Assembly: GCA_958295935.1 (NCBI GenBank)
Contig: OY282385.1
Span: forward strand, 620,001-684,000
Direction: 5' to 3'
DNA: 64,000 nt
Source: an uncultured Dehalococcoidia bacterium
GTDB lineage: Bacteria; Chloroflexota; Dehalococcoidia; Lucifugimonadales; Lucifugimonadaceae
How positions within the stretch are numbered: position 1 is the stretch's first letter; every line of letters begins with the position of its first letter. Below are positions 53,201 through 61,694 of this stretch, piece after piece. Made by a program: the position numbers and the translations under genes. Below the pieces are notes generated by a model that saw only the letters and a program-made list of their open reading frames with translations, was not told the DNA's origin and searched no databases.

Positions 53201-55180
53201 GTACCAATAAACAATCTCTTCAACACTGGCCTACCACTATGCGGCACTTCCACTCGCACGCCAACGCACGCCAACGCCGAAGAGGTCGCAACCGAAAGGG
53301 AAGCGCTGACAGCCCTCTACAACGCCGCCGATGGACCAAACTGGACGAACGGCGACAAATGGCTGAGCAACTGGCCGGTGGATGAATGGCACGGAGTGAC
53401 CACAAATGAAAATGGGCGCGTTACAACCCTAAACCTTGAGGGCAACCGGTTGACCGGACAGATACCCCCAGAACTCGCCAAACTCTCCAAACTGACAGCG
53501 CTCGACCTCAGTAGCAACCGGCTGACCGGACAGATACCCCCAGAACTCCGCAACCTCACCAGCCTGGAAGTGCTGACCCTCTACTACAACCAGCTCAACG
53601 GCCAGATACCCTCAGAACTCGGCACACTGACCAACCTGAGAACGCTGAACCTCAGTGAGAACCAGCTGACCGGAGAAATACCCCGCGAACTCGACGGCCT
53701 CAGCAAATTGACACAACTGTACCTCGGCGAGAACCAGTTGACCGGTGAGATACCCCCAGAACTCGGCAATCTCAACAACCTGGAAGCGCTAGACCTCAGT
53801 GATAACCAGTTGACCGGCGAGGTACCCCGCGAACTCGGAAACATCGCCAACCTGACAGGGCTGTACCTCAGCGGGAACCGGCTGACGGAATGCGTACCCG
53901 ACGCACTGCGGTATGTACTACATAACGATTTCGCCGACGAAGGCCTCCTCTTCTGCGCCGCTGCCCACGCATCAGCCCAAGAGGTCGCCGACGACAGGGC
54001 CGCGCTGACGGCCCTGCACCACGCCGCGAACGGCCCCAAATGGTGGAACAGCGCAAACTGGCTGAGCGAAAAGCCCTTGGATGAATGGCAAGAGGTGACC
54101 ACCGATGAAAATGGGCGCGTTAGAATCTTGCAACGCAGTGAGAGAGGGTTGAATGGTGAAATACCCCCAGAACTCGGCAGCCTCACCATCCTGGAAGGGC
54201 TAGCCCTCAGCGGCAACCAGCTGACCGGACAGATACCACACGAAATCGGCAAACTCACCAACCTGAAAGCGCTCGACCTCAGTAGCAACCAGCTGAGCGG
54301 ACAGATACCACCAGAAATCGGCAAGCTCACCATCTTGGGATGGATGGATCTATATGACAACCAGCTGACCGGTGAGATACCACCAGAAATCGGCAAACTC
54401 ACCAACCTGAGAAGGCTGAACCTCAGTGAGAACCAACTGACCGGAGAAATGCCACACGAACTCGGCAGCCTCAGCAAATTGACACAACTGTACCTAGGCG
54501 AGAACCAGTTGACCGGTGAGATACCCCCAGAACTCGGCAAACTCACCAAACTGATAGGGCTGGACCTCTATGACAACCAGCTGACCGGCCAGATACCCCC
54601 AGAACTCGGAAATCTCAACAACCTGATAGTACTGAGCCTCGCTGGCAACCAGTTGAGCGGCCAGATACCCCCAGAACTCGGAAATCTCAACAACCTGAAA
54701 ACGCTGAGCCTCAGCGGGAACCGCTTGACGGGCTGCATACCCGCAGGCCTACGAGAAGTACCGCTAAACGACTTCGCCGACACCGGCCTGCCCTTCTGCG
54801 CCGCTGCCACACCCCCCTCCACACCGACACTCACGCCAAAACCCGCATCCCCCGAAGAGGTCGCCGCCGATAGGGCCGCGCTGACAGCCCTCCACAACGC
54901 CGCCGATGGACCAAACTGGACCAACAGCGACAACTGGCTGAGTGACAAGCCCATGGCTGAATGGCACGGGGTAACCACGGATGAAAATGGACGAGTTACA
55001 TGGCTGCAACTCCATGAGAACGGGCTGAGCGGGCAGATACCACCAGAACTCGGCAAACTCACCAAACTGGAAACACTGACCCTCAGTGGGAACCAGCTGA
55101 CGGGCTGCATACCCGACGGCCTGAAGTATGTACCGAGTAACGACTTCGCCGACACAGGCCTGCCATTCTGCGGCGGGTAA
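47294..55180 (+). CDS. LRR-12: giant secreted LRR lipoprotein, eleven modules
   Basis: At 2628 residues this is the largest gene of the window. N-caps start at about 47534, 48098, 48743, 49232, 50093, 50480, 51416, 52723, 53293, 53993 and 54869. Modules 1-2 and 3-4 are copies of one two-module unit (N-caps with VAILELGWN, then VAADENGRVAIVNLRDNG), so a segment of about 1.2 kb was duplicated in tandem. Module 6 is joined by GEIEMD, as in LRR-11. Module 10 is degenerate: HHAANGPKWW, WQEV instead of WHGV, and RILQRSERGLNG in place of the first repeat. Module 11 is minimal. Linkers between modules are short (TSTRTHTTPGSP, TPTPTFTPGGS, PAPKPASPEE). The end (FCGG, TAA) and flank match LRR-9. A single intact frame over 7.9 kb shows that selection keeps it open. 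Confidence 0.95.
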   Translation: MRTRAIGLLSLVAIAAIALVAVACTNDSAPTPTLAPLPTAAPEPAHTPLPTPTSTPTRTPTPTETPTPRLTATPTPTPASDRAALTALYNAADGPNWTNSDNWLSDRPLAEWHGVTTDENGQVAILELGWNQLTGQIPPELGKLTNLEWLDLSWNQLSGEIPPELGKLTNLEVLDLSENRLSGEIPPELANLTKLSILLLSNNRLSGEIPPELANLTKLKWLLLSDNRLKGCIPDALLYVPENDFNDTGLPFCGTSTRRTHTTPGSPTDRAALTALYNAADGPNWTNSDNWLSDRPLAEWHGVAADENGRVAIVNLRDNGLRGQIPPKLGNLNNLITLALSDNQLTGEIPPELGNLNKLVALSLHENRLSGEIPAELGKLNNLITLWLHVNELTGEIPPELGNLTKLEWLSLSGNQLSGEIPPEIGNLSNLWILLLSGNRLTGCIPDALRDVPENDFANTSLPFCATVTTPTPTFTPGGSIATDRAALTALYNAANGSNWTNSDNWLSDKLLAEWHGVTTDENGRVAILELGWNRLTGQIPPELAKLTNLEWLDLSWNQLTGEIPHELGKLTNLKVLALRENQLSGEIPHELGNFTKLSILLLSGNWLAGCIPADLLYVPENDFNDTGLPFCGTSTRTHTTPGSPTDRAALTALYNAADGPNWTNSDNWLSDRPLAEWHGVAADENGRVAIVNLRDNGLRGQIPPELGNLNNLITLALSDNQLTGEIPPELGNLNKLVALSLHENRLSGEIPAELGKLNNLITLWLHGNELTGEILTELGNLRNLEWLTLDGNQLSGEIPPELGKLTNLEWLTLSGNRLSGEIPPELGNLSNLTGLDLYENRLSGEIPPELGNLTNLKVLALSSNQLSGEIPPEIGNFSNLWILYLSGNRLTGCIPDALRDVPENDFNNTGLPFCGTVTTPTPTFTPGGSIATDRAALTALHNAANGSNWTNSDNWLSDKPMAEWHGVTTNENGRVAIVNLHANRLSGEITPKLAYLTKLEELALSENRLSGQIPAELGNLSNLERLYLDGNRLTGCIPDALDVPINDLDDIGLPFCGEIEMDRAALTALYNAADGPNWTNSENWLSDKPMGEWHGVTTNENRRVTWLRIFNKGLSGEIPPELGNLTKLERLSLFENRLTGEIPRELGNLTKLKTLILDSNQLTGEIPHELGSLNNLEWLSLDVNQLSGEIPAELGNLNKLETLHLHANRLNGEIPAELGNLAKLEWLTLGGNQLTGEIPHQLGNLSKLTALYLHANRLSGEIPAELGNLNNLERLTLGANQLTGEIPHELGNLSKLTALWINANQLTGEIPHQLGNLNNLERLYLGGNQLTGCIPDALRYVPANDLANTGLPFCGAPAHTPAPKPASPEEIAADRAALTALYNAADGPNWTNSDNWLSDKPMAEWHGVTTNENGRVTWLHLHENGLRGEIPTELGNLTKLVALYLHANWLSGEIPTELGNLTNLIRLYLRDNELTGEIPHELGSLNNLTALWLDGNQLTGEIPHELGNLNKLEALYLHENRLTGEIPTEFGNLNKLEVLNLHENGLSGEIPTELGNLSKLEALYLDNNQLSGQIPPEIGNPTKLVELSLDDNHLSGEIPPELGKLTNLIGLDLGQNQLSGEIPAEIGKLTNLKALRLYGNQLSGEIPAEIGKLTNLKALRLYGNQLSGEIPPELGKLTNLIDLSLNWNRLSGEIPTELAKLTNLTSLNLRGNQLTGEIPPELGNLNNLTELNLYSNELTGEIPPELGNLKNLTVLYLVGNQLTGCIPYALRYVPENDLADTGLPFCAAPADTLTPTPTPKPASAEEVATDRAALTALYNAANGPNWWNSANWLSDRPLAEWHGVTTDENGRVTTVNLRENGLSGAMPSELGSLSKLKLLILADNRLTGKIPPEIGNLNNLKTLILADNQLTGKIPPEIGNLTKLEWMLLSDNQLTGQIPAELGKLNKLELLILHQNQLTGCIPDALRNVPINNLFNTGLPLCGTSTRTPTHANAEEVATEREALTALYNAADGPNWTNGDKWLSNWPVDEWHGVTTNENGRVTTLNLEGNRLTGQIPPELAKLSKLTALDLSSNRLTGQIPPELRNLTSLEVLTLYYNQLNGQIPSELGTLTNLRTLNLSENQLTGEIPRELDGLSKLTQLYLGENQLTGEIPPELGNLNNLEALDLSDNQLTGEVPRELGNIANLTGLYLSGNRLTECVPDALRYVLHNDFADEGLLFCAAAHASAQEVADDRAALTALHHAANGPKWWNSANWLSEKPLDEWQEVTTDENGRVRILQRSERGLNGEIPPELGSLTILEGLALSGNQLTGQIPHEIGKLTNLKALDLSSNQLSGQIPPEIGKLTILGWMDLYDNQLTGEIPPEIGKLTNLRRLNLSENQLTGEMPHELGSLSKLTQLYLGENQLTGEIPPELGKLTKLIGLDLYDNQLTGQIPPELGNLNNLIVLSLAGNQLSGQIPPELGNLNNLKTLSLSGNRLTGCIPAGLREVPLNDFADTGLPFCAAATPPSTPTLTPKPASPEEVAADRAALTALHNAADGPNWTNSDNWLSDKPMAEWHGVTTDENGRVTWLQLHENGLSGQIPPELGKLTKLETLTLSGNQLTGCIPDGLKYVPSNDFADTGLPFCGG
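52178..52321 (+). repeat. tandem 72-bp LRR units in LRR-12 module 7
   Basis: Units at 52178 and 52250 coding [20 protein letters not shown] differ at one base until their last 15 nt. This is a recent single-repeat duplication. Confidence 0.85.
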
Positions 55181-55522
55181 CAACGCAGCAGAGCATAACG
55201 CCGAGCTCCGTCCGGGCAGCCTACCGCGCTACAAAGCCAACTGAGCTGACCGCCAGCCCAGCTTCCTCGCCAAGCGCAAATCCACCTCGCGAATCCACGC
55301 CCGCGAAATACCGTGGCCGCCACCCCGGCCGCGTAGTCGGAGAACTTACCAAACGCGAAGCACGATTCCCGCGCTCCCGCCGGCAGCCCAGGGGTTGGAT
55401 TGGAGAAAATCAGCTTCCCCAAAGGCGTCGCACTCCCTGATTACTCGCAGAAGGCACGACCGACCGACTCAATCTACGCAAAGCCATCCCCTACCCCGTC
55501 ATCCGCCCGCCGACACCGCAGA
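55181..55522. repeat. long-class spacer LRR-12/LRR-13, blocks A and B
   Basis: Block A is at about 55211-55322 and block B at about 55379-55478. The hairpin arms of block B are lost on the left side here (AAAGGCGTCGCACTCC). Block C is absent. The spacer is nearly the same as the next one (59223-59560). No gene seen. Confidence 0.65.
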
Positions 55523-55580
55523 CCCCAAACAATCGTATGATGCCCCCTTGTTGATCCAGCCCACCTAGAAAGAACGGCAC
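55523..55580 (+). promoter_or_regulatory. LRR-13 leader
   Basis: TATGAT at 55536-55541, 39 nt before the ATG, with the in-frame TAG of the CACCTAGAAAG variant. Confidence 0.65.
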
Positions 55581-58500
55581 ATGCCAACCAGAGCCATAGG
55601 GCTTCTTAGTTTGGTCGCCATAGCCGCCATCGCCTGCACCAACGACAGCGCGCCTACTCCCACACATACGCTCCGGCCTACTGCCGCGCTAGCGCCAACG
55701 CCTACACATACACCCCTGCCTACTGCCACACCCGCGCCCACAAACACACCCAAGCCCACCGAGACACCCGCACCCCGGCCTACCGCAACGCCAACGCCCA
55801 AGCCTACCGCGACACCACCGCCAACCCCCGCGTCCGACAGGGCCGCGCTGACTGCCCTCTACCACGCCGCCGATGGACCGAACTGGAAGAACAGTGCCAA
55901 CTGGCTGAGCGACAAACCGCTGGATGAATGGCACGGAGTGACCACCGATGAAAATGGTCGCGTTACAATCTTGGAACTCGGTTGGAACCAGCTGAGCGGC
56001 CAGATACCCTCAGAACTCGCCAATCTCAACAAACTGGAATGGCTGTTACTTAGTTTTAACCAGTTGACCGGTGAGATATCACCCGAACTAGGAAAACTCA
56101 ACAAACTGATAGGGCTGGACCTCAGTGAGAACCAGTTGACCGGTGAAATACCCCCAGAACTCGGCAACTTCAGCAATCTGTGGATTCTGTTCCTCGGTGA
56201 CAACCGGCTGACGGGTTGCATACCCGACGACCTGTTACATGTACCGGAAAACGACTTCAACAACACAGGCCTGCCCTTCTGCGGTATTTCCACTCGCACG
56301 CACACGACACCGGGATCGCCAACAGACAGGGCCGCGCTGACGGCCCTCTACAACGCCGCCGATGGACCGAACTGGAAGAACCGCGCCAACTGGCTGAGCG
56401 ATAAGCCGCTGGGGGAGTGGCGCGGTGTGGAAACGGATGAAAATGGGCGAGTTGCAATCTTAAACCTCCGTGATAACTGGCTGAGCGGGCAGATACCCCC
56501 CGAACTTGGCAATCTCAACAACCTGATAGTGCTAGCCCTCAGTGACAACCAGTTGAGCGGCGAAATACCCACCGAACTTGCCAATCTCAACAAACTGGTA
56601 GCGCTAATCCTCGATGAGAACGAGCTAACCGGAGAAATATCCCCAGAAATCGGCGACCTCACCAACCTGATAACGCTGTGGCTCCATGAGAACCAGCTGA
56701 CCGGAGAAATACCCCCAGAAATCGGTAAGCTCAACAACCTCAAATGGCTGAACCTCGGTTATAACCAGTTGACCGGCGAAATACCACCCGAACTAGGAAA
56801 ACTCACCAACCTGATAGGGCTGGACCTCAGTGTGAACCAGCTGACCGGAGAAATAACCCCAGAACTCAGCAGCCCCACCAACCTGAAAGGGCTGTGGCTC
56901 CATGAGAACGAGCTGACCGGAGAAATACCCCCAGAAATCGGTAAGCTCAACAACCTCAAATGGCTGAACCTCGGTTATAACCAGTTGACCGGTGAGATAT
57001 CACCCGAACTAGGAAAACTCACCAACCTCGAATGGCCGTCCCTAGCTGGCAACCAGTTGAGCGGACAGATACCAACCGAACTCGCCAATCTCAACAAACT
57101 GATAGGACTGGACCTCAGTGACAACCAGTTGAGCGGACAGATACCAACCGAACTCGCCAATCCCAGCAAACTGGCAGGACTGGACCTCAGTGACAACCAG
57201 TTGAGCGGACAGATACCAACCGAACTTGGCAAACTCACCAACCTGACGACGCTGAATCTCCGTGGTAACCAGTTGAGCGGACAGATACCACCAGAACTCG
57301 GCAATCTCAACAAACTGGAAACGCTGGGCCTCAGTGGCAACCAGTTGAGCGGACAGATACCACCAGAACTCGGCAATCTCAACAATCTGACAACGCTGGG
57401 CCTCTCCGAAAACCGGCTGAGCGGCCAGATACCACCAGAACTTGGCAACCTCACAAACCTGACAGGACTGGACTTCAGTGAGAACCGGCTGGCGGGATGC
57501 ATACCCGACGCCCTGAGAGACGTACCGGAAAACGACTTCGACGACACAGGCCTGCCCTTCTGCTCCCCTGCCGCACACACGCCCAAGCCCACCGCTACGC
57601 CAACGCCCACGTCCGACAGGGCCGCGTTGACAGCCCTCTACAACGCCGCCGATGGACCGAACTGGAAGAACAACCACAACTGGCTGAGCGACAAGCCGCT
57701 GGATGAATGGCACGGAGTGACCACGGATGAAAATGGACGCGTTACATGGCTGCACCTCCATGAGAACGGGTTGCGCGGGGAAATACCACCAGAACTCGGC
57801 AACCTCACCAAACTGGTAGCGATGTACCTCCATGAGAACCGGCTGAGCGGCGAGATACCCGCTGAATTCGGCAACCTCACCAAACTGGAATGGCTGTATC
57901 TCTATGAGAACCAGTTGAGCGGCAAGATACCCCCAGAACTCGGCAATCTCACCAACCTAGAAGCGCTGGCCCTCTACAACAACCGGTTGAGCGGCGAGAT
58001 ACCCGCTGAAATCGGCAACCTCACCAACTTAGAATGGCTGTATCTCTATGAGAACCAGTTGAGCGGCGAGATACCAACTGAAATCGGCAACCTCACCAAC
58101 TTAGAATGGCTGTGTCTCTATGAGAACCAGTTGAGCGGGGAAATACCACCAGAACTCAGCAACCTCACCAATCTGACAACGCTGGCCCTCTTTAGCAACC
58201 GGTTGAGCGGCGAGATACCAACTGAACTCGGAAATCTCACCAAACTGGAAGTGCTCTACCTCCATGACAACCAGCTGAGCGGCGAGATACCAACTGAACT
58301 CGGAAATCTCAACAACCTGACAGTACTGGGCCTCCATGACAACCAGTTGAGCGAAGAAATACCAACTGAACTCGGAAATCTCAGCAAACTGGTAGCGCTA
58401 GACCTCCGCGAGAACAGGCTAACGGGATGCATACCCGACGCCCTCCGATACGTACCAGCAAACGATCTCGCCAACACAGGCCTGCCCTTCTGCGGCGCTC

Positions 58501-59222
58501 CCGCACACACACCCGCGCCAAAGCCCGCATCCCCCGAAGAAATCGCCGCCGACAGGGCCGCGCTGACAGCCCTCTACAACGCCGCCGATGGACCCAATTG
58601 GACCAACAGCGACAACTGGCTGAGCGACAAGCCCATGGATGAATGGCACGGAGTGACCACCAATGAAAATGGGCGAGTCACGTGGCTGCACCTCCATGAG
58701 AACGGGTTGCGCGGTGAAATACCCACCGAACTCGGCAATCTCAACAACCTGGAAGCGCTGTACCTCCATGAGAACAGGTTGACCGGTGAAATACCCACCG
58801 AACTCGGCAATCTCAACAAACTGGAAGTGCTGTATCTCGACAACAACCAGTTGAGCGGACAGATACCACACGAACTCGGCAATCCCACCAAACTGGAAGT
58901 GCTGTATCTCGACAACAACCAGTTGAGCGGACAGATACCACCCGAACTCGGCAATCCCACCAAACTGGAAGTGCTGAGCCTCGATGACAACCACTTGAGC
59001 GGTGAAATACCCCCAGAACTAGGAAAACTCACCAACCTGATAGTGCTAGCCCTCAGTAGCAACCAGTTGAGCGGTGAAATACCCCCAGAACTAGGCAACT
59101 TCAGCAATCTGTCGATTCTGCTCCTCAGTGAGAACAGGCTGACCGGATGCATACCCGACGCCCTGAGAGACGTACCGGAAAACGACTTCGACGACACAGG
59201 CCTGCCATTCTGCGACGAGTAG
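55581..59222 (+). CDS. LRR-13: secreted LRR lipoprotein, four modules
   Basis: The 1213-residue protein has the shortest signal of the family (MPTRAIGLLSLVAIAAIAC): five codons of the hydrophobic core found in relatives (ALAAV) are missing, but a lipobox remains. N-caps begin at about 55836, 56325, 57615 and 58551; three of four have NWKN where most of the array has NWTN. Module 2 is the longest and carries [15 protein letters not shown] plus KWLNLGYNQL twice, three repeats apart, and two repeats with Pro for Leu (SSPTNL, NPSKL). The start of module 4 and its linker match LRR-12 module 7 over about 300 nt with few differences. The C-terminus is FCDE. Confidence 0.95.
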   Translation: MPTRAIGLLSLVAIAAIACTNDSAPTPTHTLRPTAALAPTPTHTPLPTATPAPTNTPKPTETPAPRPTATPTPKPTATPPPTPASDRAALTALYHAADGPNWKNSANWLSDKPLDEWHGVTTDENGRVTILELGWNQLSGQIPSELANLNKLEWLLLSFNQLTGEISPELGKLNKLIGLDLSENQLTGEIPPELGNFSNLWILFLGDNRLTGCIPDDLLHVPENDFNNTGLPFCGISTRTHTTPGSPTDRAALTALYNAADGPNWKNRANWLSDKPLGEWRGVETDENGRVAILNLRDNWLSGQIPPELGNLNNLIVLALSDNQLSGEIPTELANLNKLVALILDENELTGEISPEIGDLTNLITLWLHENQLTGEIPPEIGKLNNLKWLNLGYNQLTGEIPPELGKLTNLIGLDLSVNQLTGEITPELSSPTNLKGLWLHENELTGEIPPEIGKLNNLKWLNLGYNQLTGEISPELGKLTNLEWPSLAGNQLSGQIPTELANLNKLIGLDLSDNQLSGQIPTELANPSKLAGLDLSDNQLSGQIPTELGKLTNLTTLNLRGNQLSGQIPPELGNLNKLETLGLSGNQLSGQIPPELGNLNNLTTLGLSENRLSGQIPPELGNLTNLTGLDFSENRLAGCIPDALRDVPENDFDDTGLPFCSPAAHTPKPTATPTPTSDRAALTALYNAADGPNWKNNHNWLSDKPLDEWHGVTTDENGRVTWLHLHENGLRGEIPPELGNLTKLVAMYLHENRLSGEIPAEFGNLTKLEWLYLYENQLSGKIPPELGNLTNLEALALYNNRLSGEIPAEIGNLTNLEWLYLYENQLSGEIPTEIGNLTNLEWLCLYENQLSGEIPPELSNLTNLTTLALFSNRLSGEIPTELGNLTKLEVLYLHDNQLSGEIPTELGNLNNLTVLGLHDNQLSEEIPTELGNLSKLVALDLRENRLTGCIPDALRYVPANDLANTGLPFCGAPAHTPAPKPASPEEIAADRAALTALYNAADGPNWTNSDNWLSDKPMDEWHGVTTNENGRVTWLHLHENGLRGEIPTELGNLNNLEALYLHENRLTGEIPTELGNLNKLEVLYLDNNQLSGQIPHELGNPTKLEVLYLDNNQLSGQIPPELGNPTKLEVLSLDDNHLSGEIPPELGKLTNLIVLALSSNQLSGEIPPELGNFSNLSILLLSENRLTGCIPDALRDVPENDFDDTGLPFCDE

Positions 59223-59560
59223 CAGCGCAGACCACAACGTGCGCGCTGCCCCCGGGCAGCCTACCGCGCTACAAAGCCAACTGAGCTGACCGCCAGTCCA
59301 GCTTCCTCGCCAAGCGCAAATCCACCTCGCGAATCCACGCCCGCGAAATACCGTGGCCGCCACCCCGGCCGCGTAGTCGGAGAACTTGCCAAACGCGAAG
59401 CACGATTCCCGCGCTCCCGCCGGCAGCCCAGGGGTTGGATTGGAGAAAATCAGCTTCCCAAAGCGTCGCACTCCCTGACTACTCGCAGAAGGCACGACCG
59501 ACCGACTCAACCTACGCAAAGCCATCCCCTACCCCGTCGTCCGTCCGCCGACACCGCAGA
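59223..59560. repeat. long-class spacer LRR-13/LRR-14, blocks A and B
   Basis: Block A at about 59250-59362 and block B at about 59409-59510. From about 59262 it is nearly the same as the spacer after LRR-12, which shows that whole gene-plus-spacer units were copied. No gene seen. Confidence 0.65.
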
Positions 59561-59618
59561 CCCCAAACAATCGTATGATGCCCCCTTGTTGATCCAGCCC
59601 ACCTAGAAAGAACGGCAC
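59561..59618 (+). promoter_or_regulatory. LRR-14 leader
   Basis: TATGAT at 59574-59579, 39 nt before the ATG, with in-frame TAG upstream of the start. Confidence 0.65.
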
Positions 59619-61694
59619 ATGCCAACCAGAGCCATAGGGCTTCTTAGCTTGGTCGCCATAGTCGCCATCGCGCTCACAGCCATCGCCTGCACCAACGACA
59701 GCGCGCCTACTGCCACACCCGCGCCGTCCGGCGGCACGACCGCGATTCCGCCTGAACCTACCGAGACGCCCAAACCTACCGCTGCACCAGCGCCCACAAA
59801 CACGCCCAAACCTACCGCTGCACCAGCGCCCACAAACACGCCCAAACCTACCGCTGCACCAGCGCCCACAAACACGCCCAAACCTACCGCCACGCCAGCG
59901 CCAACACGCACGCCCAAGCCTACCGCTGCGCCAGCGCCAACACGCACGCCCGAGCCTACCGCTACGCCAACACCGACACCCACGCCAAAGCCAGTATCCG
60001 CCGAAGGGACCGCCACTGACAAGGCCGCGCTGACTGCCCTCTACAACGCCGCCGATGGACCCAACTGGACGTACAGCAACAACTGGCTGAGCCACAGGCC
60101 GTTGGGTGAATGGCACGGAGTGACCACCGATAAGAATGGGCGCGTTACAATCTTGCAACTCAGTGGGAATGGGTTGAGCGGCAAGATACCCTCAGAACTC
60201 GGAAATCTCAACAAACTGACAGAGCTGAGACTCAGCTGGAACGAGTTGAACGGAGAAATACCTCCAGAACTCGGAAATCTCAACAAACTGGAATCGTTGG
60301 CCCTCGCTGGCAACCGGTTGATCAGAGAGATACCCCCAGAACTCGGAAATCTCAACAAACTGACATGGCTGCACCTCGATGGGAACAGGCTGAGCGGTGA
60401 AATACCACCAGAACTAGGCAACCTCAACAAACTGAAAGCGCTGTGGCTCCATAGGAACCGGTTGAGCGGTGAGGTACCCCCAAAACTCGGCAATCTCACA
60501 AACTTGACATTGCTGCACCTCAATGGGAACAGGCTGACGGGATGCATGCCCGACAGCCTGCTATATGTACTAGACCTCGCCTACAGAGGCCCGCCATTCT
60601 GCGACGCTGTCACGGGCACGCCCACACAGGGGATTATGCCGGATGGCACACGTTACTATGTGATCGTTTCCACGCGCACGCCCATACAGACGCCAGCACC
60701 GGCGCCTACGCCAAGGCCCGCGTCCGGCGAAGGGACCGCCACAGACTGGGCCGCGCTGACTGCCCTCTACCACGCCGCCGATGGACCGAACTGGAAGAAC
60801 AGCGCCAACTGGCTGAGCGACAAACCGCTAGATGAATGGCACGGAGTGACCACCGATGAAAATGGTCGCGTTACAATCCTGGAACTCGTTTGGAACGACT
60901 TGAGCGGCCAGATACCCTCAGAACTCGCCAATCTCAACAAACTGGAAACACTGGATCTCCATTGGAACCAGTTGAGCGGTGAAATACCCCCAGAAATCGG
61001 AAATCTCACTAACCTGACATCGCTGCACCTCGATGGGAACAGGCTGAGCGGTGAAATACCCCCAGAAATCGGAAATCTCAACAAACTGACATCGCTGCAC
61101 CTCAATGGGAACAGGCTGAGCGGTGAAATACCCCCAGAAATCGGAAATCTCAACAAACTGACATCGCTGCACCTCAATGGGAACAGGCTGAGCGGTGAAA
61201 TACCCCCAGAAATCGGAAGACTCACCAACCTGACAGGACTGGCCCTCAGTGTGAACGATCTGACCGGTGAGATACCCCCAGAAATCGGCAACCTCACCAA
61301 ACTGGTAGAGTTGTTCCTCCGTGAGAACCACTTGAACGGAGAAATACCACCCGAAATCGGCAACCTTAACAACCTGACGAGGCTGTTCCTCCATGGGAAC
61401 GATCTGACCGGTGAGATACCCCCAGAAATCGGCAACCTCACCAAACTGGTAGAGTTGTTCCTCCATGAGAACCACTTGAGTGGCGAGATACCCCCAGAAA
61501 TCGGAAATCTCAACAAACTGTGGATTCTGGGCCTCGCTGGCAACCAGTTGACGGGATGCATACCCGGCACCCTACGATATGGACTATACGATTTCGCCGA
61601 GACTGGTCTGCCCGCCTGTGGCGGTAGCAGCGAAGACCATAACGCGCGCACTGCCCCCGGGCAGCCTAGTGCACTGCAAATCCAACTGAGCTGA
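59619..61694 (+). CDS. LRR-14: secreted LRR lipoprotein, two modules, stop-codon loss
   Basis: The 691-residue protein has a long linker with a perfect 36-bp minisatellite coding PKPTAAPAPTNT. Module 1 (from 60018) ends in an eroded C-cap: CMPDSLLYVLDLAYRGPPFC. An unusual linker (GIMPDGTRYYVIVSTRTP) with aromatic residues precedes module 2 (from 60744), whose N-cap starts DWAALTALYH. Module 2 has two nearly exact 72-bp units (61077-61220). Its C-cap reads LRYGLYDFAETGLPACGG, shorter by some residues than normal. The expected stop near 61625 is out of frame, so about 24 residues of block A are translated (SSEDHNARTAPGQP onward) until TGA at 61692, the same TGA that ends LRR-11. Confidence 0.93.
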   Translation: MPTRAIGLLSLVAIVAIALTAIACTNDSAPTATPAPSGGTTAIPPEPTETPKPTAAPAPTNTPKPTAAPAPTNTPKPTAAPAPTNTPKPTATPAPTRTPKPTAAPAPTRTPEPTATPTPTPTPKPVSAEGTATDKAALTALYNAADGPNWTYSNNWLSHRPLGEWHGVTTDKNGRVTILQLSGNGLSGKIPSELGNLNKLTELRLSWNELNGEIPPELGNLNKLESLALAGNRLIREIPPELGNLNKLTWLHLDGNRLSGEIPPELGNLNKLKALWLHRNRLSGEVPPKLGNLTNLTLLHLNGNRLTGCMPDSLLYVLDLAYRGPPFCDAVTGTPTQGIMPDGTRYYVIVSTRTPIQTPAPAPTPRPASGEGTATDWAALTALYHAADGPNWKNSANWLSDKPLDEWHGVTTDENGRVTILELVWNDLSGQIPSELANLNKLETLDLHWNQLSGEIPPEIGNLTNLTSLHLDGNRLSGEIPPEIGNLNKLTSLHLNGNRLSGEIPPEIGNLNKLTSLHLNGNRLSGEIPPEIGRLTNLTGLALSVNDLTGEIPPEIGNLTKLVELFLRENHLNGEIPPEIGNLNNLTRLFLHGNDLTGEIPPEIGNLTKLVELFLHENHLSGEIPPEIGNLNKLWILGLAGNQLTGCIPGTLRYGLYDFAETGLPACGGSSEDHNARTAPGQPSALQIQLS
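59769..59876 (+). repeat. three perfect 36-bp minisatellite units in the LRR-14 linker
   Basis: Units start at 59769, 59805 and 59841 and are the same over all 36 nt; a fourth, diverged copy follows to 59912. LRR-15 has related but more diverged units at about 62135-62300. Linker length therefore varies by slippage. Confidence 0.92.
61005..61220 (+). repeat. tandem 72-bp LRR units in LRR-14 module 2
   Basis: Three units start at 61005, 61077 and 61149. The second and third differ only in their last three bases (AAT/AGA). They code [19 protein letters not shown]. Confidence 0.9.
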
